A stretch of DNA of 64,000 nucleotides from Haloterrigena sp. KLK7 (GCF_037914945.1 NZ_CP149787.1:2914001-2978000); one strand, 5' to 3'. Positions 8,803 through 18,541 are shown, counted from the stretch's first letter. The notes: a model not told the origin generated them from the sequence alone. Translations and numbers: made by a program.

Positions 8803-9786
8803 TCATCCGGTCAGTCGAGCGCTGCGATCCCAGCCGCGGCGCTCGAGGCGGCGCAACAGGTTCGCGACCACCGACAGGAGCGGCAACTCGAGCAGGGGAC
8901 CGATCACCAGCGCGAGCGCGATCAGCGGTTCGTTCGGGAAGGCGACGACGGCGATGGCGAGCGCGGTCGGCGAGTTGCGCGAGAGGATCGTGCAGTTGAA
9001 GCAGGCGACCTCGCGGTAGGAGAAGTCGAGCACCCGACCGATCGCGAGCCCGACGGCGAAGTTGACGGCGTAGAACGCGAGGAGCGGCGCCGCGAGCAGG
9101 ACCAGCACGTCCGGGCGCTCGAGGACGAGCCGACCCTGCGAGGCGAACATCGCGGCGACCGCGAGCGCGAGGAAGACGATCTGGACGGGGCCCAGTTTCG
9201 GCAGGAAGACGTCCGTCAGCCACTGGCGGCCCCGCAGTCTCGTCAGACCGTACCGCGCGACCGCGGCGAGGGCGAGCGGGACGACCAGGACCAGCACGAC
9301 TCCCTCGAGGAGGATTCGCAGTCGGAGGTCGACGAGCGTGCCCGCGAAGAGATAGAGGTAGACGGGCAGCAGGACCAACTGGAGCACGAGGTTGTACGGC
9401 AACAGCGACGTCGCCAGCGGGACGTCCCCGTTGGCCAGATCGGTGAAGATCAGATACCAGTCGGTGCAGGGAGTGACGAGTAACATGAGCAACCCGACCC
9501 ACAGCGCCGGGTGCTCGGCGAGGAAGACGGCCCCGAGCCCCACCGCCAGCAGCGGGTTCCAGACGAAGTTCACCGCGAGGCTCGAGCCGACGACCCGTCG
9601 GTTCCCGAAGGCCCGTCGCAGCCCCTCGAGGGGGATGCCGGCGAAGGAGGCGAACAACATCACCATCAGGAACGGGAAGATGAGCCGGTCGGCGAGGACG
9701 GGTACGCCGGACACCTGCGCGGCTCCGAGGCCGACGGCGATCCCCGCCATCACGAACAGCGTCTGGAACCGTTCGAAGGCGTTCAC
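8803..9786 (-). CDS. ACR3/bile acid:sodium symporter (BART) family transporter
   Basis: A 327-residue membrane protein with about ten helices. Conserved features of the ACR3/SBF fold include LAVNFVWNPLLAVGLG (about 71), MLLVTPCTDWYLIFTDLANGD (about 100) and the second crossover region REVACFNCTILSRNSPTALA (about 262). The TPCTDW cysteine motif is the position of the essential cysteine in ACR3 arsenite exporters. Arsenite export is therefore plausible, but no arsR or arsC gene is next to it, so other substrates remain possible. Confidence 0.78.
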   Translation of the reverse strand: MNAFERFQTLFVMAGIAVGLGAAQVSGVPVLADRLIFPFLMVMLFASFAGIPLEGLRRAFGNRRVVGSSLAVNFVWNPLLAVGLGAVFLAEHPALWVGLLMLLVTPCTDWYLIFTDLANGDVPLATSLLPYNLVLQLVLLPVYLYLFAGTLVDLRLRILLEGVVLVLVVPLALAAVARYGLTRLRGRQWLTDVFLPKLGPVQIVFLALAVAAMFASQGRLVLERPDVLVLLAAPLLAFYAVNFAVGLAIGRVLDFSYREVACFNCTILSRNSPTALAIAVVAFPNEPLIALALVIGPLLELPLLSVVANLLRRLERRGWDRSARLTG

Positions 9787-9948
9787 GGCCGCCAGTACGG
9801 ACGGTCGGGTTGAGTGGATGTCGGTCTCGCCGCTTCGATCGAGTCCTCGAGTCGGGGGACCAGTAGACGGACGGAGACGACGACGTCAGCGACGGAACTA
9901 GATGGGTTCGGGGAGACGACTGCGAGTTAACGAGAGGAAGGCCGCGAG

Positions 9949-10152
9949 TCAGCGAATACTGATTCCGCGACGCGCGAGGTAGTCGCCGACCGCCTTGATC
10001 TCGACGGGGCTGCCGATGATCCGACACCGCCGGTCGTCCTCTCGGACGACGGTCACGGTGAACTCGTCGGAAAGCGGCGGCTCGAGGTCCGCGAGGGTCT
10101 CCCGCGGAAGGACGATCTGTGTGCTGTCGCGAAGCCGCGCCGCGTCTGGCAT
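9949..10152 (-). CDS. Small conserved haloarchaeal protein (VNG_1110C-like)
   Basis: A 67-residue soluble protein with the pattern of a small strand-rich domain: RLRDSTQIVLPRETL, then FTVTVVREDDRRCRIIGSPVEIK and a final helix. It resembles the haloarchaeal family usually named VNG_1110C, from memory of that family's conserved IIGSPVEIK block. The function is unknown. It stands alone, convergent with the transporter gene and divergent from the beta-helix gene. Confidence 0.6.
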   Translation of the reverse strand: MPDAARLRDSTQIVLPRETLADLEPPLSDEFTVTVVREDDRRCRIIGSPVEIKAVGDYLARRGISIR

Positions 10153-10457
10153 CGCTTACTCGCTATCCAGTGGCGTCGTTTATGCATGTCGAATTCACTT
10201 ATGAGAATTACCCGTACCGAGTAGTACGAGTCGATGATCGTCACGGAATCGAAGGCACCGCCGGTCGGATACTCCATCGGTGGTACCCGATCGCGGTCGG
10301 CGCGGTCCGCTCTCTGCGGCGACGATATCCGTCTATCGGCCCGTCGTCAGTGGCTCAGTTACTCGTATTCGGGGCCGGAATTATATGTGTAACTAGATAA
10401 AAATTGCCTGCATGTAGCGCATACTCAAGTTTCTATTCCGGTCCACGTTGATCTGTT
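10153..10457. other. 305-base intergenic region, divergent promoters
   Basis: No coding sequence of credible length was found here. The right half is unusually AT-rich for this genome (ATTATATGTGTAACTAGATAAAAATT around 10380-10405 contains several TATA-like words), which may serve the beta-helix gene or mark insertion of foreign DNA. No clear inverted repeat was seen. Confidence 0.4.
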
Positions 10458-11825
10458 ATGTTCGGCAACGACGCTGAGGCGGGAGTCGACCGACGATCGT
10501 ATCTCACGGGCAGTGCCGCACTGGGTCTGCTCTCACTCGGCGCTGGCAACGCGGTCGGTAGTGGAGACCGGCGAGACCAGACCGAGACGAAAGCGAAAGA
10601 GCAGCGTGTGAGGGAGATCGACGAGTGCACGACGATTACCGAGTCCGGCCGCTACGAACTCGTGACCGATCTCACCGCCGCGCCGGGTGACACCTGTCTC
10701 GAAATTCGAGCGAGTGACGTCACGCTCGACGGTAACGGTCACACTATCACCGGACGGGATGCGGCCGCGCCCGCTGACGACCGGTTCCCGTTCGATTCGG
10801 GTAGCACGGGTGTGCTCGTGCGCCCGCCCGGAAGCGAGACGCGGCGAACGTGCGGAACGGAGCGCGATCTGTCACGAGTCTCCGTGGAGAACCTCATCGT
10901 GGAAGGCTTTCACACTGGTATCGCAGTGTACGAGACGGCGAAGGCCGAACTCGTGGGGACTCACGTGAAAGAGACCAGTCACGGCATCTTCCTCTTCCGA
11001 GCGATCGGTAGCGTTCTCTCGAGGAACCGCGCCGAGAGTAACAGCGAAACCGGCTACTCCCTGCTCGATGCGAGCGAGAATATTCTCAAAGAGAACGAGG
11101 CAGTCGGTAACAGCGACGCCGGGTTTCGACTGGACCGGTTCAGTACCGGATCGACCGGAAATCTGCTGCTCGAAAACGCGGCCGCGGACAACTTCTCAGA
11201 CGGGATTCGAATCACGGATTCCGACTCGAATGCCGTGAAGAGAAACGCGACCTCCGGTAGCGCTACCGGGATCGCTATCGAGGACTCTCGGAAAATCCTC
11301 GTCGAGAACAACGACGCGGGTGCGCTCGACACGGCGATCTACCTGACCGGTGCAGCGGAGAATACGCTGTCGGGTAACGATGCGGTGACGGAAACCTTCG
11401 GTATCCGTCTCTCCGAATCACATCGAAACGCGATCGCTACCAATGACAGCAGTCGAATCTCTCTCGAGTCGTCCCATCAGAACACGCTGAAACGCAACAG
11501 TGCGAGCGGAATACAGGGGATCGTACTCGACCGATCGCACGAAAACACGCTCGAAGGCAATACGGCGAACGATTCCCTCTCTGCGGGTATTCTTCTCTCC
11601 GAATCACACGAAAATCGCCTGCTGAAGAATACTGCCGACGAGAACAGGACGTACGGGTTCCGGTTGGAGAACGCCAGTTGGAACACCGGTCGCGGCAATA
11701 GTGCTCGGGACAACGGCGACGGTCCGATCGAAATCGTCGGCGGTGACGGCAACGAGATCGAAGTCAACGGCGTCCGGTACACCGACGATGAGTTCGATTC
11801 GCAAAACGCGGGGTCGTCGAACTGA
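10458..11825 (+). CDS. Exported right-handed parallel beta-helix (NosD/PbH1-like) protein
   Basis: A 455-residue protein with a twin-arginine signal at the N-terminus (VDRRSYLTGSAALGLLSLG). After a short charged linker, it has a pectate-lyase-like lead-in (CTTITESGRYELVTDL, then VTLDGNGHTITG at about 90-100). About ten PbH1 turns of the form NxLxxNxAxxNxxxGI follow, from about 200 to 430. This is the NosD/CASH carbohydrate-binding fold. It is likely to act at the cell surface. Its AT-rich upstream region and lack of operon partners make its role unclear. Confidence 0.75.
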   Translation: MFGNDAEAGVDRRSYLTGSAALGLLSLGAGNAVGSGDRRDQTETKAKEQRVREIDECTTITESGRYELVTDLTAAPGDTCLEIRASDVTLDGNGHTITGRDAAAPADDRFPFDSGSTGVLVRPPGSETRRTCGTERDLSRVSVENLIVEGFHTGIAVYETAKAELVGTHVKETSHGIFLFRAIGSVLSRNRAESNSETGYSLLDASENILKENEAVGNSDAGFRLDRFSTGSTGNLLLENAAADNFSDGIRITDSDSNAVKRNATSGSATGIAIEDSRKILVENNDAGALDTAIYLTGAAENTLSGNDAVTETFGIRLSESHRNAIATNDSSRISLESSHQNTLKRNSASGIQGIVLDRSHENTLEGNTANDSLSAGILLSESHENRLLKNTADENRTYGFRLENASWNTGRGNSARDNGDGPIEIVGGDGNEIEVNGVRYTDDEFDSQNAGSSN

Positions 11826-11919
11826 GAACGCACAGCTGCGTTTCGAATCCCCTGTCGTTTCCGACGCGACGTGCGATTCTCGAAAGTGTTTTTCGGCGCG
11901 GGCGGTTGGACACTAGCAA

Positions 11920-13029
11920 ATGGGGCTCGAGGAGGAGATCGAGGAGATCGAAGACGAAATCGCCAACACGCCCTACAACAAGTCGACCGAGGCCCACATC
12001 GGCCGGCTGAAGTCGAAGCTCGCGGAGAAGAAGGAAAAGCTCCAGAACCAGAGCTCGGCCGGCGGCGGCACCGGCTACTCCGTCGAGAAACACGGCGACG
12101 CCACCGTCGCCCTGGTCGGCTTCCCGAGCGTCGGCAAGTCGTCGCTGCTGAACTCGCTGACCAACGCCGAAAGCGAGACGGGCTCCTACGAGTTCACGAC
12201 GCTGGACGTCAACCCCGGGATGCTCCAGCACCGCGGAGCGAACATCCAGATGCTGGACGTCCCCGGGCTGATCGAGGGCGCGGCGTCGGGCCGGGGCGAC
12301 GGCCAGCAGGTGCTGGCGGTCGTCCGGAACGCCGATCTCATCGTCTTCATGCTCTCGGTGTTCGAGATCGACCAGTACGACCGCCTGCAGGAGGAGTTAT
12401 ACGACATCAACATCCGCGTCGACCGGGAGCCGCCGCGTGTAACCGTGCGCCCGAAGATCAAGGACGGCATCAAGATCACCTCGAGCACCGAGCAGGACCT
12501 GGACGAGGAGACGATCAAGCAGGTCCTCCGCGAGCACGGCTACGTCAACGCCGTCGTCAACCTCCAGGAGAACGTCACCATCGACCGCCTGGTCGACGGC
12601 CTGATGGAGAACCGCGAGTACATTCCCTCGATCACCTGCGTGAACAAGGTCGACCTGATCGATCCCGACTACAAGGAGACCGTCGACGCGCAGTTGCGCG
12701 AACGCGACCTCGATCCCGAGGACGTCACCTTCATCAGCGCCGAGCAGGAGAAGGGCCTCGAGGTGCTCAAGGACCGCATCTGGGAGAACCTGGGTCTGAT
12801 CCGCGTCTACATGGACAAACCCGGTCGCGGCATCGACTGGGAGGAGCCGCTGGTCATCGAGCGGGGGACGACCGTCGGCGAGGCCATCGAGAAACTCGGC
12901 GGCGAGATGGAAGAGCGGTTCCGCTTCGCCCGCGTCACGGGCCCCAGCGCCACCCACGACCAACAGCAGGTCGGGAAGGACCACGTCCTCGAGGACGAGG
13001 ACGTACTGAAGCTGATTCTGCGCCGGTAG
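11920..13029 (+). CDS. DRG-type (Rbg/Obg superfamily) GTPase
   Basis: A 369-residue cytoplasmic GTPase. A basic helical N-terminus (YNKSTEAHIGRLKSKLAEKKEKL) precedes the G domain with G1 GFPSVGKSS (about 67), G3 DVPGLIEGA (about 112) and G4 NKVD (about 242). A C-terminal TGS domain ends at residue 369. This is the archaeal and eukaryotic DRG family, which associates with ribosomes and translation factors. Length and motif order are normal. The ATG at 11920 is the only start that keeps the conserved LEEEIEEIE opening. Confidence 0.92.
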   Translation: MGLEEEIEEIEDEIANTPYNKSTEAHIGRLKSKLAEKKEKLQNQSSAGGGTGYSVEKHGDATVALVGFPSVGKSSLLNSLTNAESETGSYEFTTLDVNPGMLQHRGANIQMLDVPGLIEGAASGRGDGQQVLAVVRNADLIVFMLSVFEIDQYDRLQEELYDINIRVDREPPRVTVRPKIKDGIKITSSTEQDLDEETIKQVLREHGYVNAVVNLQENVTIDRLVDGLMENREYIPSITCVNKVDLIDPDYKETVDAQLRERDLDPEDVTFISAEQEKGLEVLKDRIWENLGLIRVYMDKPGRGIDWEEPLVIERGTTVGEAIEKLGGEMEERFRFARVTGPSATHDQQQVGKDHVLEDEDVLKLILRR

Positions 13030-13267
13030 AAGGCGTACGAACCCGAAACTGACGACTGTGAGGCGTGATCGACGTCATTTCTATTCGGCTGTAATTCCTA
13101 CTGGATTCGATACTGCGGGTCTCATATTACGCACAGATATATCGAACGATAGGTCCGGCAGCGGGTAATCTCCCACACGAGCGGCGTTCGATGTGATACA
13201 GTTATTGATCAGACAGTATTCGAACCGGAACGATGAAAAATATCCGGCGGCCCCAAGACTAGTAGAT

Positions 13268-15034
13268 ATGATTGCTATCGGGTGGCTCTCACAGGTGGTC
13301 GATTGGCTCGGGCAGTTGATCGATTCAGGGATACTCTCGCTCGTCCCGCCGCTACTCGCGATCGTCCTCGCGATCGTAACCCGCCGACCGATGTTCTCGC
13401 TGTTTCTCGGTATCTGGTCGGGCGCGGTCATCCACACCGGCGGCCTCGGCATCGCACAGACGTTCGACTGGATCGTGGACGCGATCATCGCTGACGACGG
13501 TTTTCACGTCCAGATTCTCGTGTTCACGCTCCTACTTGGTTCCGGCGTCGCGCTCATCTGGCGGCTCGGCGGCGCGATCGCCGTGCGCGACTGGGCGACC
13601 GAAAACCTCCGGTCCCAGCGGGCCGTCGGGCTGACCACGTGGGGTCTCGGAGTCCTCATGTTCTTCGACGACTACGCCAATACCGCGATCGTCGGAAGCA
13701 CGATGCGCGAAATCTCCGACGAGCTGCGGATCTCCCGCGAGAAGCTCGCGTACATCGTCGACTCGACGGCCGCGCCCGTCGCGACGCTGGGCATCTCGAG
13801 TTGGGTCGCGTTCCAGCTGTCCCTGATCAGCACCGCGTACGAGGACATGGGCGTCGCGGACGAGGCACCTAGCGCGTTCTGGACCTTCATGGGGTCGATC
13901 CCGTACAACACCTACGCCTTGCTGGCGATCGCCATGGTCGGCATCGTCGTCTACACCGGTCGGGACTACGGCGAGATGCTCGACGCCGAGCATCGGTCGC
14001 GCACGACCGGTGCGGTCAACCGCGAGGGCGCACAGCCGCTCCAGAAGGTCGAGGAGGACCTGGGCGAACCGATCGACGATCGACCGATGCTACGGACGTT
14101 CTTCGCGCCGGTCGCCGTCCTGATCGCGGTGACGCTCGGGAGAGCGTTCTGGACGGGGTACCAGACCTGGCAGTCGAGTCAGGCCGAAGCGGGTGCACCG
14201 ACGTCGATAGGGGCCGCTATCGAGGGCGACGGGGCCGTCGACGTGCTATTCTCGACCATTCAAGTGCTGATCGACATCGTCGGCGAAGCCGCCTTCGCGC
14301 CGGCGCTGATCTGGGGCTCGTTCGCGATGGTCGTCGCCGCGATCGCGATCGGGATCGGCTACGGACTCTTCGACATCGGCGACGGCGTCGACACCGTCAT
14401 CGACGGCTTCGGCATCATGCTGACGGCGGTAACGATCCTCGTGCTCGCGTGGACGATCAGTAGCGTCGCCGAAGTGCTCGGAACGGGCGAGTACGTCGCC
14501 ACCGTGGCCGAGCCGTACATCACTGCGGAGTTGCTCCCCGTCCTCGTGCTGTTCGTCGCGGCGTTCGTCGCGTTCACGATGGGGTCGTCGTGGGCGACGA
14601 TGGGACTCGTGACGCCGATCGCCATCCAGATCGCCTACGAGTTCGGGAGCGGGTTCGAACTCGTTCCGGTCGCCGTCGGCGCCGTCTTCTCCGGCGCGAT
14701 CTTCGGCGACCACGCCTCGCCGATCTCCGACACGACGGTGCTTTCGGCGACGTTCAGCGGTGCCGACCTGATCGACCACGTCCGCACGCAACTCCCCTAT
14801 GCCGCGACCGTCTTCCTCGTGGTCGTCGGCTGTTACCTGCTCAACGGCTACCTCGGCGTGCCGCCGTTCGTCTTCCTGCCGCTCGGCGTCGTCGCCCTCG
14901 TCGGCCTCGTCGTCGGCCTCTCGAACCTCGACGCCGACAGAAAGGGTCTCGAGCCGGTCGCGACCGATCCGGTGGCCGATAGCGCAGAGCCCGATGCCGA
15001 GATCGGCGCGGATTCGACCGAACGGAACGAATAG
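13268..15034 (+). CDS. Na+/H+ antiporter, NhaC family
   Basis: A 588-residue membrane protein with about 12 hydrophobic helices. Family signatures include LVPPLLAIVLAIVTRRPMFSLFLGI near the N-terminus, MFFDDYANTAIVGSTMREISDELRISREKLAYIVDSTAAPV (split here over about residues 140-180) and the C-terminal SSWATMGLVTPIAI plus GDHASPISDTTVLSAT. These are typical of NhaC/arginine-ornithine-type antiporters. It probably moves sodium out or exchanges a metabolite. The ATG at 13268 is chosen because the upstream extension is hydrophilic and AT-rich, reading as promoter DNA. Confidence 0.88.
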   Translation: MIAIGWLSQVVDWLGQLIDSGILSLVPPLLAIVLAIVTRRPMFSLFLGIWSGAVIHTGGLGIAQTFDWIVDAIIADDGFHVQILVFTLLLGSGVALIWRLGGAIAVRDWATENLRSQRAVGLTTWGLGVLMFFDDYANTAIVGSTMREISDELRISREKLAYIVDSTAAPVATLGISSWVAFQLSLISTAYEDMGVADEAPSAFWTFMGSIPYNTYALLAIAMVGIVVYTGRDYGEMLDAEHRSRTTGAVNREGAQPLQKVEEDLGEPIDDRPMLRTFFAPVAVLIAVTLGRAFWTGYQTWQSSQAEAGAPTSIGAAIEGDGAVDVLFSTIQVLIDIVGEAAFAPALIWGSFAMVVAAIAIGIGYGLFDIGDGVDTVIDGFGIMLTAVTILVLAWTISSVAEVLGTGEYVATVAEPYITAELLPVLVLFVAAFVAFTMGSSWATMGLVTPIAIQIAYEFGSGFELVPVAVGAVFSGAIFGDHASPISDTTVLSATFSGADLIDHVRTQLPYAATVFLVVVGCYLLNGYLGVPPFVFLPLGVVALVGLVVGLSNLDADRKGLEPVATDPVADSAEPDAEIGADSTERNE

Positions 15035-15082
15035 ACCGCCGCCTTCGCCACGCTTTTTGAGGTCGCAGGCGTTCTCTCGCGT

Positions 15083-15877
15083 ATGGACGGAACGCTCGAC
15101 CACACGATGATCCGCGTCTCGGATCTCGAGGAGTCGCTCGACTGGTATCAGACCCACCTCGAGTACGAGGAGAAGGATCGCTTCGAGGGCGACGGCTTCA
15201 CGATCGTCTATCTGGGGCCCGAGGACATGCACGAGGACGGCGCCATGCTCGAGATCACCCACAACGAGGGCGAAGAGCCCGAACTGGGCGATGCCTGGGG
15301 CCACATCGCGGTGCGAGTGCCGGACGGCGAACTCGAGGACTACTACCAGCAGCTGATGGACGAGGGCGTCGAGGACTACCGCGATCCCGAGTCCTGCGGC
15401 GGGAGTTACGCGTTCGTCAAGGACCCCGACGGCCACGAGATCGAGATCGTCCAGCGCGACCCCGACGAGGGCGCGCTGTGGTCGATCGACCACACGATGA
15501 TCCGCGTCGAGGACGCCGACGAGGCGCTGGGCTTCTGGACCCGCAAGTTCGAGTACGACGAGGTCGGCCGCTGGGAGGCCGACTCCTTCGCGAACTACTT
15601 CGTCGAGCCTCGAGACGCCCCGCCCGAAGCGATGTCCGTCGAGCTGACGTACAACTACGACGGCCGCAGCTACGACATGGGCGACGCGTGGGGCCACCTC
15701 TGCGTCCGCGTCGACGACCTGAACGAAGATTGGGACGCTCTGCTCGAGCGAGAGGCGCCCGACTACCGTGATCCGGAGAGCAACGACAACATGTACGCCT
15801 TCACTACGGATCAGGACGGCCACGAGATCGAACTGATCGAGCGCGACCTCGAGGCCGACTCGCTGTTCCCGTTCTGA
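15083..15877 (+). CDS. VOC family protein, two tandem glyoxalase-type domains
   Basis: A 264-residue protein with two VOC modules: residues 1-130 (LDHTMIRVSDLEESLDWY ... DPDGHEIEIVQRD) and 132-264 (IDHTMIRVEDADEALGFW ... DQDGHEIELIERD). Each has the metal-binding His near the start of its first strand and the terminal GHEIE glutamate, so both halves can form metal sites. Family members are glyoxalase I or extradiol dioxygenase relatives. A tandem glyoxalase acting on methylglyoxal adducts is plausible but unproven. Confidence 0.82.
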   Translation: MDGTLDHTMIRVSDLEESLDWYQTHLEYEEKDRFEGDGFTIVYLGPEDMHEDGAMLEITHNEGEEPELGDAWGHIAVRVPDGELEDYYQQLMDEGVEDYRDPESCGGSYAFVKDPDGHEIEIVQRDPDEGALWSIDHTMIRVEDADEALGFWTRKFEYDEVGRWEADSFANYFVEPRDAPPEAMSVELTYNYDGRSYDMGDAWGHLCVRVDDLNEDWDALLEREAPDYRDPESNDNMYAFTTDQDGHEIELIERDLEADSLFPF

Positions 15878-16125
15878 TTCGGTCGGAACGCGTTTCGACG
15901 GACGGCCGCTTCCACCGCTTGCCGATCGCTCGCCGTCCCGGAGGTCGCTGTCGATGTCGACTGGTCTATGACGATCGCGCCAGTACTCAGGACGTTCGTC
16001 GTTGCGGTCGCTGACCGCGTCCGTTACCGTTCCCATTTCTTCTCGAGTGTAACACCGACGCGAAGGAGACGCTGCTCGTCGTCAATCGAAGTGGATTCGA
16101 CGTGCCGTGCAGTCGACCGAGCGTC

Positions 16126-16284
16126 TCACTCGCTCGAGGCCCCTGCCGTCTGAGTCTCGGATTCTGCGGACCGCTCCTGAAGCCGTTGTTCGGCCGCGTC
16201 GCGGTCCTCCGGATAGCCGATGTCGGTCCGCCGGCCGTCCATTCGGACGGCGTCGACGGTCCGTCCCGTCGGCGACGACGTGTA
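16126..16284 (-). pseudogene. Possible C-terminal remnant of a sugar nucleotidyltransferase
   Basis: An open frame of about 52 codons on the minus strand has coding-like bias and reads GRTVDAVRMDGRRTDIGYPED, then an amphipathic RDAAEQRLQERS. This resembles the end of sugar-phosphate nucleotidyltransferases, where a DGxxxDIGxPED segment is common. The frame has an in-frame stop just upstream and no remaining N-terminal domain, so it would be a relic. The rest of the 248-base stretch from 15878 to 16125 shows nothing recognisable. Recognition is by eye only. Confidence 0.3.
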
Positions 16285-16289
16285 TCAGT

Positions 16290-16499
16290 CTACTGTCGGG
16301 GCTTCTCTCGGGCCGCCGGCAGACACTCCTCGCTGCAGTAGTGGTACTCGAACACGTCCTCGCCGTCGCGGACTCGCCACGTCAGTCGCCGGTCGCGGGG
16401 ACCGATCTCGGCGTCGCAGGTGCGACACGTCGACGTCTCGCGGATTCGGTCGCGACTCGAGGGCAGCGCGGGTCCGTCGTGCAGGTGTTCCTGTTCCAT
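16290..16499 (-). CDS. Small zinc-finger protein, haloarchaeal
   Basis: A 69-residue protein with a four-cysteine site: CRTC at about 25-28 and CSEEC at about 55-59, with an aromatic strand EYHYCSEEC typical of small zinc-binding treble-clef proteins. The ATG read from 16499 is preferred over one 45 bases upstream, because a TATA-like element (GGCTTAG on the minus strand) lies about 27 bases before it and the N-terminal extension would run through it. The function is unknown. Confidence 0.6.
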   Translation of the reverse strand: MEQEHLHDGPALPSSRDRIRETSTCRTCDAEIGPRDRRLTWRVRDGEDVFEYHYCSEECLPAAREKPRQ

Positions 16500-16657
16500 A
16501 CGGAGACGAGACGGACGACCGACTAAGCCGGTCGGCTGAATCACGGTACGCCTTATACCGAGTCAGCGAGGACGGCGGTAGTTGAAACGACAGGGACTCG
16601 AGGAGGAACAACGACGGCGACAGACGGTCGCGGGGGTGAACTCCCGGCCGCGCGCGA

Positions 16658-17239
16658 CTACCGGAGCAACTCGAGCACCGTCAGGGTCTCGAAGGGGAAC
16701 GACTCGTCGGCGACGGCGACGGCGCTGAAGCCGTGCTCGCCGGCCTCTTCGACTACCTCGTCGACCCCAGTCAGACTGCTAACCAGTAGGTAGACCCTCC
16801 CGTCTGGCGCGAGCACTCGACCGACGTCCGCGAGGAAGGGATCGATGACGGCGCGGCCGTCCTCGCCGCCCGAGAGGGCGCGTTCCATCCAGTCGTCCCA
16901 CTCGTTGTCGGGATCGGTCGGCAGGTACGGCGGGTTGAAGACGACCGCGTCGAGGGCGCCGTCGGCGACGGGGGCGACCAGATCGGCTCGGACCGCCTCG
17001 AGGCCCGACTCGCGGGCCTGTCGAACCGCGTGGGGGTTCAGGTCCGCGGCGATCACGCGCGCGGGCGTGTCGTCGTCGATTCGGCCCGCGACGTAGCCCG
17101 ACCCGGTGCCGACCTCGAGGACGACCGAGCCCTCGTCGGCGTCGGCGAGGCGTTCGCAGGCCGCGTCCGCGAGGAGGTGCGAGTCCTCGGCGGGCTGGTA
17201 CACGTCCGTCTCCACGTCCCGTCGGTCTTCGAGTCCCAT
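16658..17239 (-). CDS. HemK2/Mtq2-type protein methyltransferase
   Basis: A 193-residue class I SAM methyltransferase. Motif I is LEVGTGSGYVAGRI (about 41-54) and the catalytic NPPYLP (about 104-109) is the N-methyltransferase signature for glutamine or nitrogen substrates. The short length without the PrmC N-terminal helical domain matches archaeal and eukaryotic HemK2/Mtq2, which methylate the GGQ glutamine of the release factor aRF1. It directly abuts the mscS stop, at the end of the ksgA-mscS transcript, and is cytoplasmic. Confidence 0.85.
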   Translation of the reverse strand: MGLEDRRDVETDVYQPAEDSHLLADAACERLADADEGSVVLEVGTGSGYVAGRIDDDTPARVIAADLNPHAVRQARESGLEAVRADLVAPVADGALDAVVFNPPYLPTDPDNEWDDWMERALSGGEDGRAVIDPFLADVGRVLAPDGRVYLLVSSLTGVDEVVEEAGEHGFSAVAVADESFPFETLTVLELLR

Positions 17240-18418
17240 TCAATCGTCCTCCGTGCGCGTCATCCGTTTCGCCTCTCGCTCCGTGCCGTCGCCGTCGTCC
17301 GCTCGCCCGGCGTCGCTCGCTCGAGGGGGCCCCTCGTTGATCCGGAAGCCGTTCGTCTCGGCCCGACCGGACAGTTCGCGCTGCGGGTACGGGATCTTGA
17401 TCTCCTCGTCCTCGAAGGCCGTCTTGATCGCGTTGATCGCGTCCGTTCGGGCCTGCCAGCGACGTCTGGCGGACGGGCTGTCGATCCAGAACCGCACGCC
17501 GATGACGACCGCCGAATCGCCGAAGGACTTACTGACGACCTGGGGCGACGGCGCCGTGAGCGACCGATCGAGATTTTCGACCGTCGTCTTGGCGATCTCC
17601 GCGGCCCGATCGACGTCGCTCTCGTAGTCGACGCCGACGTCGATCTCGATACGCAGCCGGCCGCGCCGCGAGCGGTTCGTGACCGCGCTCGAGGAGATGA
17701 CGTCGTTGGGGATCATGATGTACTCGCCGTCGAACGACTGGATGCGGGTGTTGACGATCGAGATGTCGGTGACGATCCCCTCGTGATCCTCGACCTCGAT
17801 CCAGTCGCCGATCTCGAAGGGGCGGTCGAACATCAGGACGAAGCCCGCGAGGACGGTTCCCAGCGTCTGGCGGGCGGCCATACCGACGACGATACCGAGG
17901 AACCCGGCCCCGACGAGCAGGCCGCCGAGGTCGTCGACCCAGACGCCGAGGACGACGACCAGCGACACCGACCAGATGATCACCTGCGAGATCCGGTGGG
18001 TGACCTCCCGCTGGTGGTCCGTGACCGCCGACGCCGAACTCAGCACCTCCGTGATGATCCGCTTGACGAACCGCGTGACGATCAGCGTCCCGATGACGAG
18101 GATGAACGTGACCGCCGCCCGGACGAAGACGGTCTCGTCGAGCCCCAGCCCCTCCGAGTAGAGCGTGTAGACGTCGCCCGTGAGGCCCCACACCTCGAGG
18201 ACGACGCTGAGGGCGATCACGCAGGTCCCGATGAGGAGGGCCGTCGAAGCGATGTCGCTGTACAGCGGTTTGGTCCGCTCGCAGAGCCAGTCCTGCAGCC
18301 GCCGATAGGACAGCAGGACGGCCAGTAGGGCGGCGACCGCCGCGACCGTCACCGCGATCCGGAACTCGGTTCCGAACGCGTCCGACAGCCGGTTGAGAGC
18401 GGTCAGTGGCACGGACAT
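17240..18418 (-). CDS. Mechanosensitive channel MscS family protein
   Basis: A 392-residue membrane protein. About four N-terminal helices (residues 18-160) lead to the pore and beta domain: GFLGIVVGMAARQTLGTVLAGFVLM (described in pieces: GFLGIVVG at about 175, then LGTVLAG) and PFEIGDWIEVEDHEG. The typical YIMIPNDVISSSAVTN and a mixed alpha/beta C-terminal domain complete it. Such channels release solutes on osmotic downshock, which matters in a halophile. It lies between ksgA and the HemK-like gene on the same strand. Confidence 0.88.
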   Translation of the reverse strand: MSVPLTALNRLSDAFGTEFRIAVTVAAVAALLAVLLSYRRLQDWLCERTKPLYSDIASTALLIGTCVIALSVVLEVWGLTGDVYTLYSEGLGLDETVFVRAAVTFILVIGTLIVTRFVKRIITEVLSSASAVTDHQREVTHRISQVIIWSVSLVVVLGVWVDDLGGLLVGAGFLGIVVGMAARQTLGTVLAGFVLMFDRPFEIGDWIEVEDHEGIVTDISIVNTRIQSFDGEYIMIPNDVISSSAVTNRSRRGRLRIEIDVGVDYESDVDRAAEIAKTTVENLDRSLTAPSPQVVSKSFGDSAVVIGVRFWIDSPSARRRWQARTDAINAIKTAFEDEEIKIPYPQRELSGRAETNGFRINEGPPRASDAGRADDGDGTEREAKRMTRTEDD

Positions 18419-18541
18419 AGGTTCACGCGTCTCTCGAGCGAATGGTTCCCGCAGGCTTGTGTATCCGTCGGTCGAACGCGATCGGGGTCGGGCCGATTCG
18501 CGTTCGTCCGGCGGCGCGTCTCACCGCTCGCCGTGCCACCG

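Noticed and set aside
8803-9786. Arsenic resistance operon
   Set aside because: Only the ACR3-like transporter is present; no arsR, arsC, arsA or arsM is nearby, so an operon is not supported.
15968-16153. 61-codon frame after the VOC protein gene
   Set aside because: Its composition is not acidic as expected of a haloarchaeal protein, and no motif or promoter is visible.
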